From positions 12,517,275 to 12,581,274 of the forward strand of contig CM022666.1 in the NCBI GenBank assembly GCA_012295275.1: a stretch of 64,000 nt of DNA. The letters run 5' to 3'. The translations under genes and the position numbers were made by a program. The DNA comes from Chrysomallon squamiferum (taxonomy: Eukaryota; Mollusca; Gastropoda; Neomphalida; Peltospiridae). Shown here piece by piece: positions 62,191-64,000 of this stretch (its first letter is position 1; each line of letters opens with the position of its first letter). Below the pieces are notes generated by a model. The model saw nothing but the letters and a program-made list of their open reading frames with translations. It searched no databases and had not been told where the DNA came from.

Positions 62191-64000
62191 TGTTAAATTT
62201 TTAATTTTAGACACGAGTCAGAAACATTTTAAATTTTAAAATTATAAACAAAATTTTATATTGTGTTCAATTTTAAAGTTCTGTGGCATTATTTAATAAA
62301 CTGTTAAACTTTAATATTCTAAGACTGAACTGGATATATTGTTACTTTTTAAAATTCTAAGATTAAATTGGATATACTTCTAAATTTAAAAACGCTCTGC
62401 CTAAAATTATATTTCCAGTCTTCTGATATTTCTCTTTATTTTGTCTTTTGTAAAATCCTTGACACACCTAAAAGTACAAAACTCGTTTGTCTTAAAATGC
62501 TATAACATAGCATATTATGACCTTATATCATGCTGTGTTTAAAGGAAGGAATCTTATACGTGTGTTGTTGTTGTTTTTTTGATTGCCATTGGTTATTATT
62601 AGCAGACGTACGTTATTCCACAGACGCTAAAAAGACACCACACAAAACACCTAAGTCTCTCGAGTATCTGCAACAACAGGCAAATTACAACACAGTTTAT
62701 GCAACTTACTATTGAATAGTTATCCAAAGAAACCAAATATCCTTCATAACATGATTCTGCTGTCCAGAGATTTATGTACAAGTTCGCAGAGATGATCATA
62801 TCCCTGAATTAAACATTCGGACTAGAAATTAACTACAGTTAAACCAAAACATTCTGGATACAGTTACAATATTCGTGGTGTTTGACGTCTGAAAACGCGA
62901 TTCACTATTTTTATTTATTTAAAAAATAAAAAAATACCTTTTTCAGCTTATAATAAATACCTTACCTTCTTCAGAAAATTAATCTTTTATGAATCAAACC
63001 ACAAAATTAGCTGCTAATTATTTATCGGCTGCCCATAGGAAAAACAATCATATAATTATATAGAGCTGTGTCTGTACATCTCTGGTAGATAAACACAGTG
63101 GATCGATTTAATTAACTTTCTTTCTCTTTCTCATGCTTTTTACATTGATTTACAACTTCTTTAATAATTAAACAACAGTGATATAAAATTCACGGAGGAA
63201 AACACCTTTAATTAGCACTTCACAACGTCTAATGAGCATGATAGTATTGCAGTAAACACATCCTGGTTTCTACATCTGTTTCGTGTATTTCAATCTTTAA
63301 CGAGAGACACGGTGCTTATGTCCAGCTACTCAGTCTGTCTAGACTTTTGACAAAATAAATTAATTATTAATTAATATTATCTATGATATCCTGCAATCAC
63401 TTAGTGGACTGTGTGGTAAGATATGATGACTTGTCATATAATTTATTTTGATTATTTACATATACACATATGTATACATACAAATAAAGATAAAAGTGAT
63501 TTCAGATTGATAGTTTATTGACACAAACACACACTCACAAACACATACATACACATACACACACATACAGATATATATAATGTACAGATACATATATTTT
63601 AAACTTACAGATGGGTGGGTTTATTTTCTGTTTTTTCTTTACTCAAGTATATTATGTATTATAAATATGACGGTGTATTTAAAATGAGGAGGGAACACAA
63701 GCTTCAAATTTCAGTCTTTTGTATTTACTGACTGAGTCAGATATCAAATGAACTGACATTGTTCTCGACAATAAAATAAATAGCTTGAACAGTAACTGAT
63801 ATATCAGGTGTCAGCAAAATATTTTAGACCGACTTGGACACCGAACTTTATGTTAATGTCTTTGTTTTTTCTTTAAACCACCAGACCAAAGCAGTCTTGC
63901 TTCACATGATCGCTTTTTAGTGTTCAATATTGAAGACAGAATTGAAAGCGATGTAAATATATCAGTGTGTGTGTGTGTGAGCGTGCGTGTGTGTGTGTTT
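62191..64000. other. Right-end region, possible 5' part of the membrane-protein gene
   Basis: A strong donor on the minus strand (GAAG then GTAAGG, exon end at 62966) could close an untranslated first exon of the membrane-protein gene. Otherwise there is AT-rich DNA with CA and GT microsatellites at 63521-63570 and 63965-64000. No coding exon was recognised. Confidence 0.35.
63965..64000. repeat. (GT)n microsatellite at the window edge
   Basis: GT dinucleotides with a few GC steps, continuing to the last base of the window. Confidence 0.85.

Overview
The window is eukaryotic nuclear DNA from an animal. It is very AT-rich and full of homopolymers and simple repeats (AAT, AAAT, GT/CA, GA tracts). 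Genes are split by GT-AG introns, and the reconstructed exons join in phase. The protein set (glycogenin, a CCDC160-like coiled coil, an ITM2/BRICHOS protein, a ZC3H10-like CCCH protein, NUFIP1) is animal. Gene sizes, intron lengths and repeat style suggest an invertebrate, most likely a mollusc or other lophotrochozoan. That placement is inference from general look, not from a marker. No prokaryotic feature, CRISPR array, rRNA or convincing tRNA was seen.

Layout. On the minus strand, about 4.6-30.6 kb, lies a very large glycogenin gene: five catalytic exons, a 222-codon acidic cassette exon, and a terminal exon that carries the glycogen-synthase-binding motif followed by a long Pro/Ala/Lys tail built on a 27-bp tandem repeat. 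Its first coding exon was not found. Divergent from it, on the plus strand at 33.7-35.5 kb, is a two-coding-exon CCDC160-like gene. Convergent with that, on minus at 39.0-43.3 kb, is a six-exon ITM2-family gene. Next come a ~420-bp foldback element (44.18-44.60 kb), an isolated coding exon (45.1 kb, minus), and a minus-strand gene for a protein of 36-residue repeats (45.8-46.7 kb) whose frame is broken once. A candidate short inverted-repeat element lies at 47.9 kb. ZC3H10 (minus, coding sequence in one exon, 50.3-51.2 kb) and a complete nine-exon NUFIP1 (minus, 53.8-59.8 kb) follow. Near the right end is an unrecognised single-pass membrane protein (minus, 61.5-62.2 kb) whose frame also breaks once.

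The genes do not form an operon or obvious pathway; they are ordinary neighbours in an animal chromosome. The most interesting material is in the glycogenin gene (a skippable phase-0 cassette exon, an expanded tail after the normally terminal motif, a possible alternative last exon, a hairpin across the stop codon), in the 36-residue repeat protein and its possible extra exon, in the foldback element, and in the ITM2 C-terminus, which lacks the cysteine pair expected of the family. Two genes show single-base frame breaks, so assembly indels must be excluded before anything is called a pseudogene.
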